From the NCBI GenBank assembly GCA_039707655.1, contig CM077676.1:189282936-189346935 (forward strand): a stretch of 64,000 nt of DNA, written 5' to 3'. This document shows positions 23,832 through 34,937 of this stretch, piece after piece; the stretch's first letter is position 1; every line of letters starts with the position of its first letter. The position numbers and the translations under genes were made by a program. Origin of the DNA: Elymus sibiricus (taxonomy: Eukaryota > Streptophyta > Magnoliopsida > Poales > Poaceae). Under the pieces are notes generated by a model. That model saw only the letters and a list, made by a program, of their open reading frames with translations, was not told where the DNA came from and did no database searches.

Positions 23832-24768
23832 CGACGCTGAACTGCGCATGAGCACGGCAAATCATCCCCAAACCGACGGACAATCTGAGCGCGTCAATCA
23901 GTGTCTTGAAACTTTCCTTCCCCGTTTGACGCATGTGTGCCCTAAATGATGGAATCACTGGATCCCACTTGCTCAGTTTTGGTACAACTCCTCACCTCAT
24001 TCAACAATCGGGATGACTCCTTTCAAAGCCATGTTTGGCCACGAACCTCGCCATTGGGGGATCACCACTACGTCATCTTGCTCTGTTCCATCTCTGCATT
24101 CATGGTTGGATGAGCAGGCGATCATACAGGACTTGCTGCAGTAGCATCTTCAACGTGCTCAGCACCGCATGAAGCAGCAGACTGACAAAAAATGTTTTGA
24201 GCGCAGTTTCAATGTGGGCAACCACGTGTTCTTGAAGCTTCAACTGTATAATCAGACATCGGTAGCAAAAAGGGCCAATCATAGGCTCTTGTTCTGGTTC
24301 TATGGGCCTTTTCCAATCATCGCCAAGATCAACGAAGTGGCATACAAACTTGAGCTGCCAGAGCAAGCCACTGTTCATCCTGTCTTCCACGTCTCCATGC
24401 TTCGTCGCGCTGTCCTCCCAGGTACGGCTGTCGAACTAATGCTTCCCGCCATTTCTGATGTTCCAGCAGTGCCAGCATCCATCCTCGACACTCGCCGGAG
24501 GCACAAGCATGGCTCCATGATCGAGTAGGTACTCGTCTGTTGGTCCGATCGCGCCAAGATCAACGATACATGGGAATACAAGTCCGACCTGCATGCATGC
24601 TTTCCTGTAGCAGAGGCTTGTGGTCAAGCCTCTTCTCAAGTAGGAGGGGATGTCAGGCTCACTGACATGCAGGTCTCTCCGCTTGACAAGACAACAGCCT
24701 CGCGCTGCGCACGACCCACCAGACTAAGGAAGCCAAACCCAAGAACCCATGGACCAGAGTGGGTGTGA
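23832..24768 (+). pseudogene. Chromovirus-like pol, 3' part: integrase end and chromodomain-like tail
   Basis: The integrase resumes with the catalytic glutamate motif (HPQTDGQSERVNQ), followed by the GKPFE-like WYNSSPHSTIGMTPFKAMFG region, a C-terminal block (HPVFHVSMLRR) and a chromodomain-like stretch (VLVCWSD…DTWE) near 24530-24575. Chromodomains direct chromovirus integration to marked chromatin. Stops: TGA near 23946, TAG near 24141, TAG at 24526-24528. The frame then runs past the PPT into the LTR and ends at 24768, an overlap typical of Reina-type elements. Confidence 0.85.
24640..24650 (+). promoter_or_regulatory. Polypurine tract of the chromovirus-like element
   Basis: GTAGGAGGGGA immediately precedes a TGTCAGGC LTR start. 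Confidence 0.65.
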
Positions 24769-25018
24769 CCTAGCAAGCACTCACTCGCTACTTACCCCCC
24801 CCCCCCCCCCCGCGCGCGTGCGCGCGCGCGCGTAAGGTAGAGAGCGATCATCCAGTGGATCACGAAACCCGACGGTGGCGGCTACCTGTTCTTCCTCTAC
24901 CCCCGATCCCCTTTCCCCAATTCATGTAGCAAAGATTGTAATCCACTATTGCTACTCGAATTAGACCATGAGATTAATAGATTGAGAGAAGTATCGTTAG
25001 GTTGCTAATAGCCTGGCA
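24651..25018 (+). repeat. 3' LTR of the chromovirus-like element
   Basis: It begins TGTCAGGC and ends GCCTGGCA, an inverted pair with one mismatch, giving 368 bp, a Reina-like LTR size. The 5' LTR is outside the window, so the boundary is inferred from TG…CA ends and the PPT. A C run and CG/GC alternation at about 24796-24833 lies inside. Confidence 0.6.
24796..24833. repeat. Poly-C run followed by alternating CG/GC tract
   Basis: About 15 C residues, then alternating C and G with one GTG step. Alternating purine-pyrimidine tracts like this can adopt Z-form DNA. Confidence 0.9.
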
Positions 25019-25400
25019 TGGACATGAGATGAGACATTTTTCAGCCTGGCCTGGCTAGCCTGGCGATGCCGTGTTTGGTTGGTGCCTGACCACGCAGAGC
25101 ATCAAAGTCCCGTTAATGATGCTATTGTTTATTTTTATATGCATCCAGGCTGCCTTTAGCTTCCAGGTCGCACGCCCAGGCATCCCAGATCGCTCGCCTG
25201 GCTCAGGCTAACTGCAATGCCTGGAGTCCAGCCCAGGCTAATTACAGTACAAGGAGTTCAAGCCAGGCAAGCTTTATTTTTTCTAAGGCAGCAACCAAAC
25301 AACCACTCTTCAAATCCACGGACAATTTTAGTCTAGGAAAGACTTGGTGAGGATACAAACCAAACACGCTCGTAGTAAAATTGGGGTAGGCCCAATAGCG
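25019..25400. mobile_element. Possible MITE-like inverted repeat region
   Basis: GTGTTTGGTTGGTGCC near 25071 is mirrored by GGCAGCAACCAAACAAC near 25286 and CAAACCAAACACGCTCG near 25357. The GTTTGGTT termini resemble grass PIF/Harbinger-type MITEs, but I cannot define exact TIRs or a TSD. Confidence 0.35.
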
Positions 25401-25479
25401 GCTTTTTTTCCGAAAAAATACCATTAACAAAAAATAAAAATATTTTTTTGATACAAGAAAAGACAAAAAGAAAACATAA

Positions 25480-27346
25480 TTTAAAACAAGAGTGCTCTAT
25501 TTACATTAAAAATGCCATGTTATAGTTTATAAAAATTGTCTTCCTCCTATTTATAAAATTTCCAGAGAATATTCAGAAAACAAATGAGCCATGGTATCTT
25601 AAAAAATAAAATTGCCATGCTATAATATATAAACAAACATAATGTTCTGATTGCAATTTTAGCAGAAAATATATCAAGGCAAAAAATTATGAAAAACATT
25701 GGGGTCTTCCACAAAACGCAAACAAAATAAAATTGTCATCACTTAAATAATAAGAATGCCATCCTGTGAATAATAAAATTGTCATGCTACGTGCACTAAA
25801 ACTACCATAGTCTGATTAAATAAAAATTGTCATCGTTTAAATATTTAAAATGCCATAGTCTATTAAAAATGTCATGCCACCTACACTAAACCTACCATTG
25901 TCTAATTGATAAAAATGGCCATGGTCTAGCAAATAAATGTGCCATGCTACCTTAGTCATATAAACATGACAATTTCAGGAATTTTGTTCTTTTGAAAGAA
26001 AATGCCAAAATTTAGAGAAACCATGGCAACTTGTTTTGACACGACAATTGGGGAGTTTTTCAAAATTCTAAGTTTTCACATGTGAGTATTACACAAAATA
26101 TGGCAATATATATGGTGAAAAATATTTTTCATGTGAGTACATGGGAAAATAAATATATTTAATTCCATGTACACACCTCTGGCAATTTTTTTTGCCATGG
26201 TCTAAATAAGAAAAATGACATGGTCTAAAATAAGAAAATTGCCATCGCTTAAACAATAAAAAATGCCATCCTCTCAATAATAAAATTGACATTCTACCTA
26301 CACTAAAACTACCATCGTCTAATTAATAAAATTGTCATTATTGAAATAATAAAAAAATCCATAGTCTAAATAATAAAAATGCCATAGTCTAAATAATAAG
26401 AATTCTGTGCTACCTACACTTAACCGACCATGGTATAATTGATGAAAATTGTCATGGTCTAACGAATAAAAGTGTTATGCTAGCTTTATGTGAACATGGC
26501 AAAATTTAGAAATTTTGTTATTTTTGAAAAAATATAGCAAATTTGGAGAAACTGTAACAACTTGTTTGACATGACAATTTTGGAGGGGGGGGGGGGAGTT
26601 ATAAGAAGTGTTTTGTAAGTGGCATTATACAAGGGACAAACATTATTGTGCATGTCAAAAAGTAAATTCAATATTGCCAATGGGCAACTTTGCAAAGGGA
26701 CAAATATTGTTGTGCATGGCAAAAATGTATCTAAAATTTTCCAATGGCAAATTTTGCCAGGGGGACAAAACATTGTTGTGCTAATAAAAAATGAAGGACA
26801 GTAATCTTTATTCACAACCATGATTTTTGTCGTATGCTATATGCATAAGGAATTCGCCATGATATGTAGAACATAGTTTGACGTGGTAAGTTCAAAAAAG
26901 AATTTTCCATGATGTTTGTAATAAAAATGCCACGAAAAACAAATTAAATTTGTCATTGTCAAATTCAAAAAGGAGTACATAAATTCGCCAGGTGAAAAGT
27001 TATTGAACTTATTGATAAGTTTGACATGGCAAAAAAATATACAAAAATGCCAGGGGACAAAAAGTTATAATGCTAATGATAAATGGATTTACCATCATCT
27101 AAATGTAATTTCTTGTCACGGTGTGTTTTTTGCCGTGGCAAAAAAAATTGTGCAATTTTCCAGGGACATGATTTTACATGGTAACCATGGCAAAACCTAT
27201 ACAAATCCTAAACAAAATCATGTTAAATTTGGGATGGATGAAACCCTAAAGTAGCCCACAATTTGCCATGACAAAATTGCCCATGGTCCATGGTAAATTT
27301 TTGAAAAGATGGTCTAGAAAGCAAGACAAACTTCAAAACAAGTTTG
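25480..27346. repeat. AT-rich region built of dispersed TGCCATG repeats
   Basis: For about 1.9 kb, short motifs such as AAAATTGCCATGG, AAAATGCCATGCTACC and CATGGTCTAAATAATAAAA recur every 20-60 bases. There is no coding frame. It may be a subterminal or internal region of a DNA transposon; no termini seen. Confidence 0.75.
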
Positions 27347-27455
27347 TACATTGTAATTTAGGAATTTTAAGTTATATAACCCATGGCAAAAAAATGTTGA
27401 AACTGTCGTGGTATGTACACTAAAAATGCCATGGTATAGAGAATTTTGACATGGT
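27347..27455. repeat. Direct repeat of about 110 bp, copy 1
   Basis: CATTGTAATTTAGGAATTTT to GACATGGTATCTAG is repeated at 27679-27795 with moderate divergence. Confidence 0.8.
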
Positions 27456-27628
27456 ATCTAGACACAAATGCCATGCCGAATACAAAAATTTGTCAGGGCA
27501 TGTGAGCACTACAAACAACAATTGCCATGGCAAATTTTGTTGAATTTGTTCTAATTTAGAAGAAATTTGGAAGAACAATTGCAATTATCTATAAAGCAAA
27601 AGACAGACTTAGAACAAGTTTAACGTTT

Positions 27629-27682
27629 TAGATCACTAAAATAGTGATTTAAAACGTCTTATATTAATTACAGAGGGAGTAC
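27629..27682. mobile_element. Truncated Stowaway MITE
   Basis: The central palindrome TTAGATCACTAAAATAGTGA and the right terminus ATTACAGAGGGAGTA match the well-known Triticeae Stowaway layout (Thalos/Athos type). The left terminus is missing. Comparison with the repeat copy at 27340-27360 indicates insertion at a TA site. Confidence 0.7.
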
Positions 27683-27795
27683 ATTGTAATTTAGGAATCT
27701 TGAGTTATATAAACACATGGCAAAAATTCTTGAAATATCCGTGGTATGTACACTAAAAATGCCATGGTACAGAGAATTTTTGACATGGTATCATG
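27683..27795. repeat. Direct repeat of about 110 bp, copy 2
   Basis: It corresponds to 27347-27455 and adjoins the MITE. It ends near the LINE fragment boundary. Confidence 0.8.
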
Positions 27796-28035
27796 ACATG
27801 GGATTGAATGTTGCGCCACACGCCAGAGGTAAACCTTCACCTTCGATGGTACGTCCACCCGCCAGAGTTTAGTCCAGGATTTATGTTCCCAAACTGGATC
27901 AAACGACCCCCCGTGTCCTTCGAGCCATGTTTCTCTCTGTATTTTTTGTTGTAACAAGCATAGGGTAAACTGATTTGACGGAGAAGACACCTTTCTTCTC
28001 ACGGCCCCATGCTCAAAAGTCCTCTTGATGCACAG
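27780..28035 (-). pseudogene. LINE (non-LTR retrotransposon) C-terminal fragment
   Basis: On the minus strand a frame near 28035 reads GVFSVKSVY. After a frameshift it continues as WTKLWRVDVPSKVKVYLWRVAQ. This GxFSVKSxY plus W..LW…VP.K…LWR pattern is the zinc-binding reverse transcriptase region (zf-RVT) after the plant LINE RT. Only about 80 residues survive; RT itself and a poly-A tail are not seen. Confidence 0.75.
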
Positions 28036-28430
28036 TACTTATAGGTATATTTCAGGTTAGTTTATCTATTCCCCTTCGTGGTTGGGGCAGCCCACCACAA
28101 GGTTCCACCCCACCAACCGTACCTCTCTCTTGGGTCTCACGACTGGCCTCGTCTTGGGCCTACTAGAGCTCGTTATTTTACCTTTGTCCTAAACTGCCTC
28201 CTCAATGTTGCCGCATACCAGTGTAGTGGGCCGCGAGAGATGTCAGGACTATGTCTACCCATCTGCCCCCACGTGTACGCCTCGGGATTGTACGTCGTGC
28301 AACTATACCTTGAGAGCAACTAACTGGAGATTATCCCTTGCGGGGACCTCCAGGGGTCACTTTTGGTGCCCTTAGATCACGCCAAGCGGTGCGTTCAGCC
28401 GCCGCCGCTGTTGGGCGCTTCCTATGGATT
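28036..28430. other. Unassigned sequence
   Basis: It is moderately GC-rich and has no convincing ORF or terminal repeat. Short ORFs here have no recognisable domain. Confidence 0.4.
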
Positions 28431-28519
28431 TTGTTTTTTTCTATACGTTTTCAGATTTTAGATGGTTTTTTTTCAGGATTTTTCGGATTTGGACGGGGGA
28501 AATTCGCGACATTTTTTTG

Positions 28520-29010
28520 CGCGCATTTCTTTTGTGCTTCTAGGAGAAGCACAAATTTGCTTCCGTGAGAAGCATAGCTCTGCTTCTCGGAATGGGAAAA
28601 ATATCCCTGCTTCCATGAGAAGCACATATTTGCTTTTGCGAGAAGCCGAGTTGTGCTTCTCGAAAAGGGAAAAAAAAATCTATGCTCCCACGAGAAGCAC
28701 AGATTTGCCTCTCGTGGAGGCTCAGATTTGCTTCTACGAGAAGCACAACTTTGCTTTTCGGAAAGGAAAAAATCTATGCTTCCACGAGAAGCACATATTT
28801 GCTTCTCATGGAGACACACATTTGCTTCCATGAGAAGCACACAGTTGTGCTTTTGGGGGGAAAAACTGAGCTTCCACAAGAATCACAAATTTACTTTCTT
28901 ATGGAGGTATATATTTACTTCCAGGAGAATCACAGAAAGGGAAAAATATCCGTGCTTTCACGAAAAGCACAAATTTGCTTCTCGAAAAGGGATTTCTTTG
29001 AAAAAAGACA
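28520..29010. repeat. GAAGCAC/TGCTTC interspersed repeat block
   Basis: Near-palindromic units such as GAGAAGCACAAATTTGCTTC recur every 20-60 bases. Overlapping ORFs on both strands (rich in REAQ/CFS and EKHR) arise from the repeat and are not genes. Confidence 0.85.
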
Positions 29011-29470
29011 ACCAATCTTTTGTCTCCGTTTTTTTGTCATTCTTTTTTTCGTTTGTTGATTTATGTTGGTTTTCATTTTATTCATTTTTTATTTTATTTT
29101 TCGGTTTTTTTTTATTTTATTTCTTGATTTTTTTGTCAAAACCTATTAACATGGGATCTAGTTTCGAAGATCTCGACGCGAGAAATCCAACGATGAAAAT
29201 GGTTCGGGATTTGGACGCACGGTTCAAGAGATAAACCATTTCGATTAAATGAATCTACCAAAAAAGATAAAACTCCTAGGTTGCAACAAGTGTCGCACTT
29301 GACAACGCGTGAGAAAGTGGGAGTGACCTTTGGAACGGGTAACCCTTAAGTAATGATTTCGCTATACCTCGGGAACGCCTATACCTCGCCTGATGCGGAA
29401 CGACGGGAGCGCTCGCCTCAAGCACCTGCGCTAATGGATAGGCCCAGCTCGCGGGGCAATAAGCGTTTTT
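29011..29470. other. T-rich stretch and unassigned unique-looking segment
   Basis: 29030-29140 is T-rich low complexity. 29270-29470 (CACTTGACAACGCGTGAG to GCGGGGCAATAAGCG) is more complex but noncoding. It could be a terminal part of a DNA transposon; no matching inverted end found. Confidence 0.4.
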
Positions 29471-30520
29471 TTTCCTTTTTCACATTTTTTGTTTTTGTTT
29501 TATGATTTCTTTTTTTACTTTTATTTTCATTTTGGAAATATTCTAAATATATATAGTACAAAAAATCATTTTACCGATTTTTTTTAAAAATGTTTATCAT
29601 GCATTTGAAAAATGTTAAATGTGTATAAAAATGTTTGCATGTATACGGAAAATTTACGACGTGTATGAAAAACATTTGACATCAAAATATATGTTTGAAA
29701 AATGTTAATCATGTATTGGAATTTTTTTTAAACAGATATATTTTTTTCTGATGTATAATTTTTTTAAAATGTGTGTGGAAACAAGTAGATATCAAAAAAC
29801 AAATATTTTCAAAATTTTAATCATGCATATGAAAAATATCAAACGTGTGTATAAAAAATGTCCCTGACGTATAGTGTACAACATGTAGAAAAACATTTGT
29901 ATGAAAAAAATGTAAATTATGTATTTGATTTTTTTAATGTATATATAAAAATATATTTTATGTGTATACGAAAAATGTATAATGTGTATGAAAAAGAAAA
30001 TAGACATCAAAACATATATTTTAAAGACTTTCATAAGTTATTGATCATGTATTTGAAAGTTGTTAAACATGTATTAAAAAATGTACCTGGCGCATACAAA
30101 AAAATGTAGACTTGTGTATTTCAAAAAATATTGACCATGTATTCAAAAACATGTACTAAAATAAAAACAAACATCATTTATTTGAAAAAATGTTCAACGT
30201 GTATCAAAAAAAATATTTGCACGGTGAAAATGTATATTGTGTACAGAAGAAAAGTAGACATGTGCTAAAAAAAGAAAACCGATACAAAAGACAAAGAAAC
30301 AAAAAGAAAGCTAAGAAACCAAAAAACAAAGAAAGAAACCCAAAATATATAACGCAGAAAGGAAGAAAGGAAGAAAGAAAACCTGTGATAAATAAAGAAA
30401 ACAAGTGGAAAACAAGGAAAACTAAAGTTATAACGGAGAAAAAAGAAAACATGAAGAAAACCGGTGAAAAAACAAAAGAAACTGAAGAAAAACGTAAAGA
30501 AAATATGTAGCTTACTAATA
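29471..30520. repeat. AT-rich degenerate repeat with AAAATGT(T) and GTGTATGAAAAA motifs
   Basis: Motifs such as ATTTGAAAAATGTTAA and GTGTATGAAAAA recur at 25-40 base spacing, grading into an A-rich GAAA/AAGAAA tract near 30260-30510. Long K-rich or hydrophobic ORFs here are compositional. Confidence 0.8.
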
Positions 30521-31030
30521 AAGCAAGGGGCATTTTTTCTGATTTATTGATCCATTCACCCATATTATTTTTTTATATTTTTTGTGTACCTATATTAATA
30601 AATCAGGTTGCGTTTCTCTGATTTTTTGATCCATTTGCCCATATTATTATTTTAAATTTTATTATTGTTACTATCGGAGATGGTACTAATTTTTCGCCCG
30701 TCACACTCTGTACTCAGCGTGAGGTACCTCGACCGTGCTATGCCTGGGCCTCGAGGTGGCAGCTGGGCAGGTGTGAGGGATCATCTTGCAACCTAATAGT
30801 ACAGCCCAAAGGCTATGTCCAACTTTGTTAGCATATGTTGTGTGTAGAAGAGATGGTTCTTTTTCTAATTAAATAGTACCACCTGGCTTCTTTATACCCT
30901 CTCCTACCAATTTATACATGTCTGTGATTCATACAAATCAACAAGTCGCCTTAAGAAACAATAATGGGTCCCATTCGCTCACAAAAAAAATCCTGAAGAA
31001 ATTAATTTTGTGGGATATGCCCTGTAGAGG
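30521..31030. other. Unassigned intergenic sequence
   Basis: A short T-rich duplicate (CTGATTTATTGATCCATTC-like, near 30538 and 30616) is followed by about 350 bases with no ORF or recognised element. Confidence 0.4.
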
Positions 31031-31778
31031 CTAAGTGAAAGGATCGATATGGTTGACTAGAGGGGGGGGGGGTGAATAGGCAACGACCAATTTTTAGCTC
31101 TTTTAAACAAATTAGGGTTAACAACAACAAAATAGGTTGTCTAGATATGCAACTAGGTGGACAACCTATATGACAAGCAAAACAACAAGCTCACAAGCAA
31201 GCATAAGATACAAACACAATATAAGCTTGCACAAAGTAAAGGTAAGAAGTAACCACCAGTGGAGTCGATGGAGACGAGGATGTGTTACCGAAGTTCCCTT
31301 CCTTTAGGGGGGGGGGTACGTCTCCGTTGGAGCGGTGTGGAGGCACAATGCTCCCCAAGAAGCCACTAGGGCCACTGTATTCTCCTCACACCCTCGCACA
31401 ATGCAAGATGCCATGATTCCACTAGTAGTGCACTTGAAGGCGGCGACTAAACCTTTACAAACATGGTTGGGGCTCTCTCCACAACTTAATTGGAGGCTCC
31501 CAACACCACCACGAAGCTTCACCATAATGGAATATGGCTCCGAGGTGACCTCTTCCGTCTAGGGTGCCCAAACACCCAAGAGTAACAAGATCCGCAAGGG
31601 ATTAGTGGGGGGAATCAAATATCTCTTGGTGGAAGTGTAGATCGAGGCCTTCTCCTCCAAACCCTAGAGCAAAAACAAGTTTTGTTGGCTAGGGAGAGAG
31701 ATCGGGCGAAAATGGAGCTTAGGGCAACAATGGAGCTTGGGGGATAAGAGGTAGGTCTTCTTGGGGAAGAAGATCCCC

Positions 31779-31787
31779 TTTATATAG
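31779..31787 (-). promoter_or_regulatory. LTR TATA box, minus strand
   Basis: CTATATAAA on the minus strand, about 920 bases into the LTR and just downstream of the GCGGTA palindrome array, where a U3 promoter would be. Confidence 0.6.
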
Positions 31788-31829
31788 AGGGGACAAATCC
31801 AACCGTTTTCTGCCCACAAATCACACACA

Positions 31830-32390
31830 AGCGGTACTACCGCTCTGGAGAGCGGTACTACCGCTTAGAGCGGTAGTTCCAACTGCTACCTGCGAGTACA
31901 ACTGTAAAGGCGCGGTAGTGCCGTCGGAGTGGTACTACCGTCCTCACCAGCGGTACTATCGTTGAGTGTCTCAGGACACAGTGGAACAGCGGTAGTAGAG
32001 GGTGGGTAGAACGGAAGTACCGCAACAAGCGGTACTACCGCCCTACTACCGCCCTACTACCGCTCTACTACCGTAAATGTGGACATGGGCAACAGAAGCA
32101 CCTAAATAGGCGGTAGTGAGTGCGGTAGTAGAAAACAGAAGTACCGCTCAAGCGGTACTACCGCCCTACTACCGCTAATTCCTCTGGGCTACAGAGAGTC
32201 TGCGATAGCGGGGTAGTACTAGCACAGTAGTACCGCTGAAGTGGTACTACCGCGCTACTACCGCCCAACTACCACAAATAGACATGAGACATCAGTAGCC
32301 CTAAAACAAGCGGTAGTGTCCACGGCACTGGAATGCTAAAGTACCGCTGAAGCGGTACTATCGCTACCCAGGGCGGTACTACCGCTTGGG
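31830..32390. repeat. Array of palindromic GCGGTA(C/G)TACCGC motifs
   Basis: About twenty or more full or half copies of the 13-base near-palindrome occur in 560 bases, e.g. AGCGGTACTACCGCT. A smaller cluster is at 34850-34925. They lie upstream of the LTR TATA box in minus-strand orientation. Confidence 0.9.
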
Positions 32391-32711
32391 TGCTTCAAGA
32401 TATCCCAAGACAAAAACAGTGGGACCTCCCAAGTTGCGGGAAGGGTATGAGGGTGCATATGTGTATGTGTACGTGTTGATTCCACCCTAACCTTTCCAAT
32501 GCAGACCCCCTCTTAATAGTACGGTTTTCCTACGACTCAAATCCACCAAAAAGAAACGCCGGAAAAAACCATCTTCACTCTTTATCACCGAGGGGAATAA
32601 ACCGTCTTGTGCCATGTAATGGAATATCTGAAATGCTCAATGGACACGGTTAGTCCACAAATAGCATTATCATCAATCACCAAAACTAATAGAGAGAAAT
32701 ATGCCCTAACA

Positions 32712-33240
32712 ATCTCCCCCTTTTTGGTGGATTGATGACAACACGGGATTTGCACAAATGATATCAAATAATAGTATGCAAACCAACTACTTACAAAATA
32801 TAGACGGGCTCCCCCTAGATGTGTGCACTATTTTATTATGCTTTTGGAATGCAAATCACACACACTAGGATCAACACCCCCCTATATTTTATAGACGAGG
32901 CAATACTTGCAACAAACATAATATGAACTCTAAGCATGGTTGCAAGTAAGAACATGTGAGCATGAAGATAAATGGCACAATATAAGCATAGCATCACATA
33001 CTACGATAATGAGACATAATAAAGATAGAAAAGGGGTACGTATGTTTCACACCATACACACATAGTCTCCAAGTCTCACACAAAACCAAAGCAAAGCAAA
33101 TGAGATAAATAGTTCACGAGCATAAAACACGAAGCAAATAAGGCAAGCTTGTGACTCGGCAACCCTGCAAATCACCTGGTCCTAAACTCTCTCCCCCTTT
33201 GGCATCGATACGCCAAAAAGGCAAAGAGTGACTAACGTCC
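32712..33240 (-). other. Noncoding 3' region of the minus-strand retroelement
   Basis: It lies between the PPT-like tract at about 32712-32726 and the end of the broken gene. There is no ORF. A second TCTCCCCCTTTGGCATC-type tract is at about 33190-33207. Confidence 0.55.
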
Positions 33241-33254
33241 TGAGGTGGTAGCAC

Positions 33255-34735
33255 TACCCCTCGTCCTCATCCATGGAGTTGTCAGACTCCTCCTCCTCTT
33301 CATCCTCATGATCCTCAATGATCTCCTCCTCCTCATCATCATCAGCAGCAGCAGCACGAGGAGCAGAAGTGGCACCAGTGGAGTCATCAGAATCTGTCTA
33401 GCGGCTGCTCTTGGAGATCCACCTCTCCTCAGATGTGACCTTCTTCTTAGAGCCCCTAGCAACCTCAATGTCCATCTTGCGTCATGATCTGACGCTGGCG
33501 AGCTAGCTTCTCCTGCACATGTGCCTCATACATCTTGTGTTGAATGTCCATGTGGAGGCAGAAAAGCTTTTTGACCTTCTTCTTGAGCTTGGTAGCCCAA
33601 GATGGCTGCTCAGTGGGTGGCACATAGTTGGGCTCATCAGACTGTCGGGAATCAGCGGCGGGAATCTCAATCTCTGGGGCCGGTGCAGCGCCCCAGTGCT
33701 CCTTCTGCCTCAAGTTGATCACCTCATGAGACACAAGAGGGCCAGTCTCTAGGGTCTCCTCTGGGAACCGAGAGCGCCAAATGTCCACAATGAGCTTGAA
33801 GATGAAGGGTGCATAGATTGGCACCTTCCGGCCATATACAGCAGACCAGAGCTCGGACCACATCATGTGGGACACATCCAGAACACATGTCCTGTTCTCC
33901 TTTTGGCACATAACGAGCATGTCCACCAGATAACCGTGTACCATATAAAAGTTCCCAACACGAGGGAAGAGTGTGTGTCTGAAGATGCGATGAATGATAT
34001 CCAGAAATGGGATCAACTCCTTGACATCTCCCTTGGCAATCTTCTTGATGGTCATGTAGCGATATAGCTTGGACTTGTGAGTGGGGGGGAGGGCAGTCTC
34101 CCTGTGAGGGCGAAGACCAAGAGTGTTGGTCAACCCATCATCCCCTGTAGCCAAGGTTGTTTATGAATACCTTCCATGTAGTCTGCATCTGTCTGCCATG
34201 AGTCATCCAGACCATAGTGCTTGCTTCATCAGTACCAAAGTGCATTGTGGCATAGAACTGAGCCACCATCTCTGGGTCAAAGTCATGGTTGAAGGTGATG
34301 ATCTTCATAATGTCAAACTGCTCGCAAACTGCCAGATCCTCTCCAAAGTATGCCATGTCCTGCCTCATGTGCTCAATGTTGATAGACTTGGTCTTTACAT
34401 AAAGGTTCTTCTTGTCCTTGAGCACATCAAGATACACCGAGGCTTGATCCTTGGTCCAGAACGGACGATTCACTAGAGTTGGATCCTGAGGGTGATGGTA
34501 GGGATTGCGCTCACGGAAGGCCCAATAACCATTGGCATTCATCTCTGACACTGCCTTGGCCTTCTCCTTTTGCTTATTTGCAACTGACTTGGTGCTCCCT
34601 GATGGCCTCTGCCTAGCTTGAGCACTGGAAGCTTCTCCTGCATCACTAGAGGTACGATCGCATTTGGAGCTCTAGCAATCTGGGTTCTTGCGACGAGACT
34701 GATGCGGAGCGGAGCCACTACCACCTGACCAAGAC
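33255..34735 (-). pseudogene. Broken retroelement protein resembling the 'putative plant transposon protein' group
   Basis: Minus-strand coding runs from a Gly/Ser-rich start (about 34735) through NRPFWTKDQASVYLDVL and FNHDFDPEMVAQFYATMHFG (34551-34138). It shifts frame near 34140 and continues as LIPFLDIIHRIFRHTLFPR…YLVDMLV (34154-33465), then a lysine-rich segment and an acidic tail (EDHEDEEEESDNS) ending near 33255. A TAG lies near 34668, and another stop and shift near 33400-33470. Similar proteins are common in cereal genomes and linked to transposons; their function is not established. The position inside an LTR element suggests a gag-like or accessory role. Confidence 0.65.
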
Positions 34736-34839
34736 ACAAGATAGAATGGAAAGCAGGTGTAAATGAATTATGCATAAGCCAAAGGAATCAAAAAGTGAGA
34801 AGAAAGCAATGGTGCAACACTTTTGAAGTTGATAGTTCA

Positions 34840-34937
34840 AACGGTAGTACCGTCGTCTAGCAGTGGTAGTACCGCTTGGACCTTAAGCGGTAGTACCGCT
34901 CTAGATGAGTGGTAGTACCGCCCGAGGCGCAGGCGTA
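34840..34937 (-). repeat. Small GGTAGTACCGC cluster at the cut end of the minus-strand element
   Basis: Four to five motif copies end at the insertion point of the next element (34938). The sequence probably continues after 47699 for only a few bases (CTAT) before the CACTA terminus. Confidence 0.7.
34933..34937. repeat. Left target-site duplication GCGTA
   Basis: GCGTA precedes TGATACGTCC at 34938 and recurs at 47695-47699 after the LTR end GTAGCA. Confidence 0.92.

Larger units (their letters stand above)
31036..32711 (-). repeat. 3' LTR of a minus-strand retrotransposon
   Basis: Read on the minus strand, it starts TGTTAGGGCATATTTC at 32711 directly after a PPT-like AAAAAGGGGGAGA, and ends …ATCCTTTCA at 31036. 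It is 1676 bp with TG…CA ends. CTAAG at 31031-31035 would be the flanking TSD copy. A minus-strand TATA box (CTATATAAA, 31779-31787) follows an upstream palindrome array. The matching 5' LTR is not in the window. Confidence 0.65.

Noticed and set aside
28451..29234. Long ORFs on both strands in the GAAGCAC block
   Set aside because: The repeat period lets several frames stay open; the encoded text is repeat-derived.
30190..30563. Lys-rich plus-strand ORF and hydrophobic minus-strand ORF
   Set aside because: An A-rich tract gives Lys/Glu on one strand and Phe/Leu on the other; compositional.
33245..34476. Plus-strand ORFs opposite the minus-strand retroelement gene
   Set aside because: The minus frame has coherent domain text and an acidic tail; the plus frames are shadows.
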